15,858 bases of DNA from Verrucomicrobiales bacterium (GTDB lineage: Bacteria > Verrucomicrobiota > Verrucomicrobiia > Limisphaerales > UBA9464). The stretch's first letter is position 1, and each line of letters starts with the position of its first letter. The notes under the pieces were generated by a model. That model was not told the origin of the DNA, ran no database searches, and was given only the letters and a program-made list of their open reading frames with translations. Of the stretch, positions 14,184 through 15,858 are shown in pieces. The DNA lies in assembly GCA_003445095.1 (NCBI GenBank), contig DLVS01000135.1, positions 1 through 15,858 on the forward strand. Reading direction: 5' to 3'. The translations under genes and the position numbers were made by a program.

Positions 14184-14929
14184 TCGGAGTGGTTCGGCGT
14201 TACCACGGAGCTCGAATCGGAAGCCGCCGGACCGATGAGGACTACGAATTCCCCTTTGCGTGGTCGCGCCTGCCATAGGGCCGCGAGAGCCGCGGGTTTG
14301 CCTCGCAGCCACTCTTCAAATCTCTTGGTTAGCTCGCGCGCTAAGACCACTTCGCGCTCTGGCATGGCCGTTGCCAATTCACTTACCAGCCGAGCAATTC
14401 GAAACGGCGATTCGTACAGCACCAGCGTGCCTGGAAGCGCCGCCAGTTCCGCCAGGCGACGCGCGCGTTGGCCCGACTTGTGGGGAAGGAAGCCGACAAA
14501 ATGAAACTCATCGGTCGGTAATCCGCTGGCCGTCAGCGCCGCGATCAGGGCACACGGACCCGGCACGGGCTCAACGCGGAGACCCGCCGCTACGGCGGCG
14601 GCGACCAAGCGTTCCCCCGGGTCGCTGATCCCTGGCGAACCCGCATCGGTCACGAGCGCGATGATCGCTCCGGCGTGCAGCCGTTCCACGACTTCTTGAC
14701 CGCGCCGAGCTTCGTTGAAGCGGAAGTAACTCAGCAGTGGCTTCTGGATGCCGAAGTGTTGGAGCAGCCGCCCCGTGTGGCGTGTGTCTTCCGCCGCCAC
14801 CGCGTCACACCCGCGCAAGACTCGCAGCGCGCGCAAGGTGATGTCTTCGAGATTGCCGATCGGCGTGGCCACGAGGTAGAGCGTCCCCGGAACCAATGGC
14901 GGGACTGCGGTAGAATCCGGTTCGTTCAC
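14180..14929 (-). CDS. rsmI: 16S rRNA (cytidine(1402)-2'-O)-methyltransferase
   Basis: A 249-residue protein. It contains LYLVATPIGNLEDITLRALRVL (18-39), AEDTRHTGRLLQHFGI (46-61), LLSYFRFNE, ALVTDAGSPGISDPG (92-106), VEPVPGPCALIAALTASGLP (120-139), FHFVGFLPHKSGQR and VLYESPFRI, then VVLARELTKRFEEWLRG. These are the hallmarks of RsmI, which uses S-adenosylmethionine to 2'-O-methylate C1402 in the decoding centre of 16S rRNA. It is shorter than the roughly 286-residue E. coli protein; the missing part is the C-terminal extension, and the SAM-binding core is complete. It starts 13 bp after the DUF2237 gene stop, so it is in one transcript with it. Confidence 0.95.
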   Translation of the reverse strand: MNEPDSTAVPPLVPGTLYLVATPIGNLEDITLRALRVLRGCDAVAAEDTRHTGRLLQHFGIQKPLLSYFRFNEARRGQEVVERLHAGAIIALVTDAGSPGISDPGERLVAAAVAAGLRVEPVPGPCALIAALTASGLPTDEFHFVGFLPHKSGQRARRLAELAALPGTLVLYESPFRIARLVSELATAMPEREVVLARELTKRFEEWLRGKPAALAALWQARPRKGEFVVLIGPAASDSSSVVTPNHSE

Positions 14930-14942
14930 GGCCCGTTTCGCC

Positions 14943-15305
14943 TTAGCTCCTCACTGCGTGAGCCCGGAGGTCGCTCAAGTCCGCAAATTCGAGCACCGAG
15001 ACGTGGGTCGCTTCCAACACAACGGGCGGGGCAACTCCCGCTTCGAAAGCCTGGAGCCAACGAGTCACGCAGAGACACCAGCGATCGCCCGGCTTGAGGC
15101 CAGGGAATTCCCATTCCGGAGCCGGAGTGCTGAGGTCGTTGCCTTGCGCTTGAGAAAACTCCAGGAACTCCTCCGTCATTTGGGCGCACACCGTGTGGAG
15201 GCCCACGTCGCCGGGCCCTGTGCGGCAAAAGCCGTCCCGATAAAAACCCGTCTGCGGCTCGCGACAGCAGCACTGCAACTCGGAACCCACAACGTTGGTC
15301 GGCAC
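14943..15305 (-). CDS. DUF2237 family protein
   Basis: A 120-residue protein from GTG 15305-15303; an in-frame TAA four codons upstream excludes a longer start. It contains the family's conserved run: NVVGSELQCCCREPQTGFYR (4-23), DGFCRTGPGDVGLHTVCAQM (24-43), TEEFLEFSQAQGNDLSTPAP (44-63), EFPGLKPGDRWCLCVTRWLQ (66-85) and APPVVLEATH. The many conserved cysteines suggest metal binding or redox chemistry, but the function of the family is not known to me. It lies 53 bp after trpF and 13 bp before rsmI, probably in the same operon. Confidence 0.9.
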   Translation of the reverse strand: MPTNVVGSELQCCCREPQTGFYRDGFCRTGPGDVGLHTVCAQMTEEFLEFSQAQGNDLSTPAPEWEFPGLKPGDRWCLCVTRWLQAFEAGVAPPVVLEATHVSVLEFADLSDLRAHAVRS

Positions 15306-15358
15306 GGAGCGAGTTTAACCAGCTGGACGGAACAGGCGAGCGAATGAAATGGGGGTGA

Positions 15359-15858
15359 CTACGGACCACTGCCCTTCGCTGCGGCGACAAACCGGCGCAG
15401 CTTGGCGGGATCCTTCCGGCCCGGCGATTGCTCGACCCCACTCGAAACATCCACCGCAAATGGCTGCACCTGTCGAACTGCTTCGGCGACATTCTCAGGC
15501 GTAAGTCCCCCGGCCAGGATGATCGGCCGCCCCAATTCTTTCGCGGCCACCGCATGAGCCCATTCGAAGGTCTTCCCGGTACCTCCCGACGAACCCGCTA
15601 CATAAGCATCAAGCAGCCAAGCGTCGGTGGCTTCGGTGTAGGCCGGCAACTTCGCTAACGTCTCCGCGCCGCGGACTCGGAACGCTTTCCACACTTTGAC
15701 TCGCCCCCGAAACTCACGGCAGAACTCGGGTGTCTCTTCGCCATGGAGTTGAACCGTGTCCAATCCCGTCGCGGCGATCACCTCTTGGATGAAGGAAGGG
15801 GACGCATTCACAAAAAGCCCCACTTTGGAAACTGCCAGAGGCAACGAACGGATTATCG
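15359..15858 (-). CDS. trpF: Phosphoribosylanthranilate isomerase (partial, 5' end outside window)
   Basis: The frame runs past the window edge; the visible 165 codons are the C-terminal part of an enzyme of usually about 205-215 residues. The conserved blocks are VSKVGLFVN, DTVQLHGEE, VWKAFRVRG, ILAGGLTPENVAEAV (the phosphate-binding loop) and AVDVSSGVE, ending in KLRRFVAAAK. TrpF converts phosphoribosylanthranilate to its carboxyphenylamino-deoxyribulose isomer in tryptophan synthesis. It is the first visible gene of the run trpF-DUF2237-rsmI-UVR-yqeY. Whether other trp genes or a leader lie upstream cannot be seen. Confidence 0.95.
   Translation of the reverse strand, partial: IIRSLPLAVSKVGLFVNASPSFIQEVIAATGLDTVQLHGEETPEFCREFRGRVKVWKAFRVRGAETLAKLPAYTEATDAWLLDAYVAGSSGGTGKTFEWAHAVAAKELGRPIILAGGLTPENVAEAVRQVQPFAVDVSSGVEQSPGRKDPAKLRRFVAAAKGSGP

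Overview
The window looks like a chromosomal segment of a GC-rich Verrucomicrobiota (Limisphaerales/Pedosphaerales-like) or a related PVC-group bacterium. The evidence is a prepilin-type protein with an H-X9-DG motif, a large BspA-type leucine-rich-repeat secreted protein, few recognisable Shine-Dalgarno sequences, and many small palindromic dispersed repeats between genes. The lineage is inferred from gene content; no rRNA or other marker is present.

Layout: (1) 1-1439, plus strand: the last codons of a sensor histidine kinase, then a secreted trypsin-like (HtrA-type, no PDZ) protease. (2) 1448-3682, minus strand: a prepilin-like protein gene, a block of hairpin repeats, and a DAHP synthase gene (first step of aromatic amino acid synthesis). 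Between the repeats and the DAHP synthase lies a previously unmarked leader: a 25-codon peptide with eight aromatic residues, a perfect 9-bp GC hairpin followed by six T's, and alternative pairings of the classical attenuator kind. This is the most interesting signal in the window. (3) 3974-6913, plus strand: a GNAT acetyltransferase, about 500 bp without an identifiable gene, and the BspA-like protein. (4) 6914-8714: a degraded accessory zone with a REP-associated transposase relic, an MntA-type nucleotidyltransferase whose HepT partner is cut to a stub, a DUF433/DUF5615 toxin-antitoxin-like pair whose toxin gene has an in-frame stop, and a short IS66-accessory-like fragment. (5) 8715-12631, minus strand: two ABC exporter half-transporters whose complementary departures from consensus predict a heterodimer with one degenerate ATP site; repeat elements with inverted ends lie between and upstream of them. 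(6) 12878-15858, minus strand: a compact likely operon trpF (partial) - DUF2237 - rsmI - possible 33-aa small ORF - UVR-motif protein - yqeY, with overlapping or very close junctions.

How the genes fit together: DAHP synthase and TrpF are both aromatic/tryptophan biosynthesis enzymes but sit in separate units. The leader suggests DAHP synthase is controlled by ribosome-mediated attenuation sensing Phe, Tyr and Trp, in addition to probable allosteric control through its N-terminal ferredoxin-like domain. The region from 6.9 to 8.7 kb reads as a decayed mobile/toxin-antitoxin patch between housekeeping blocks.
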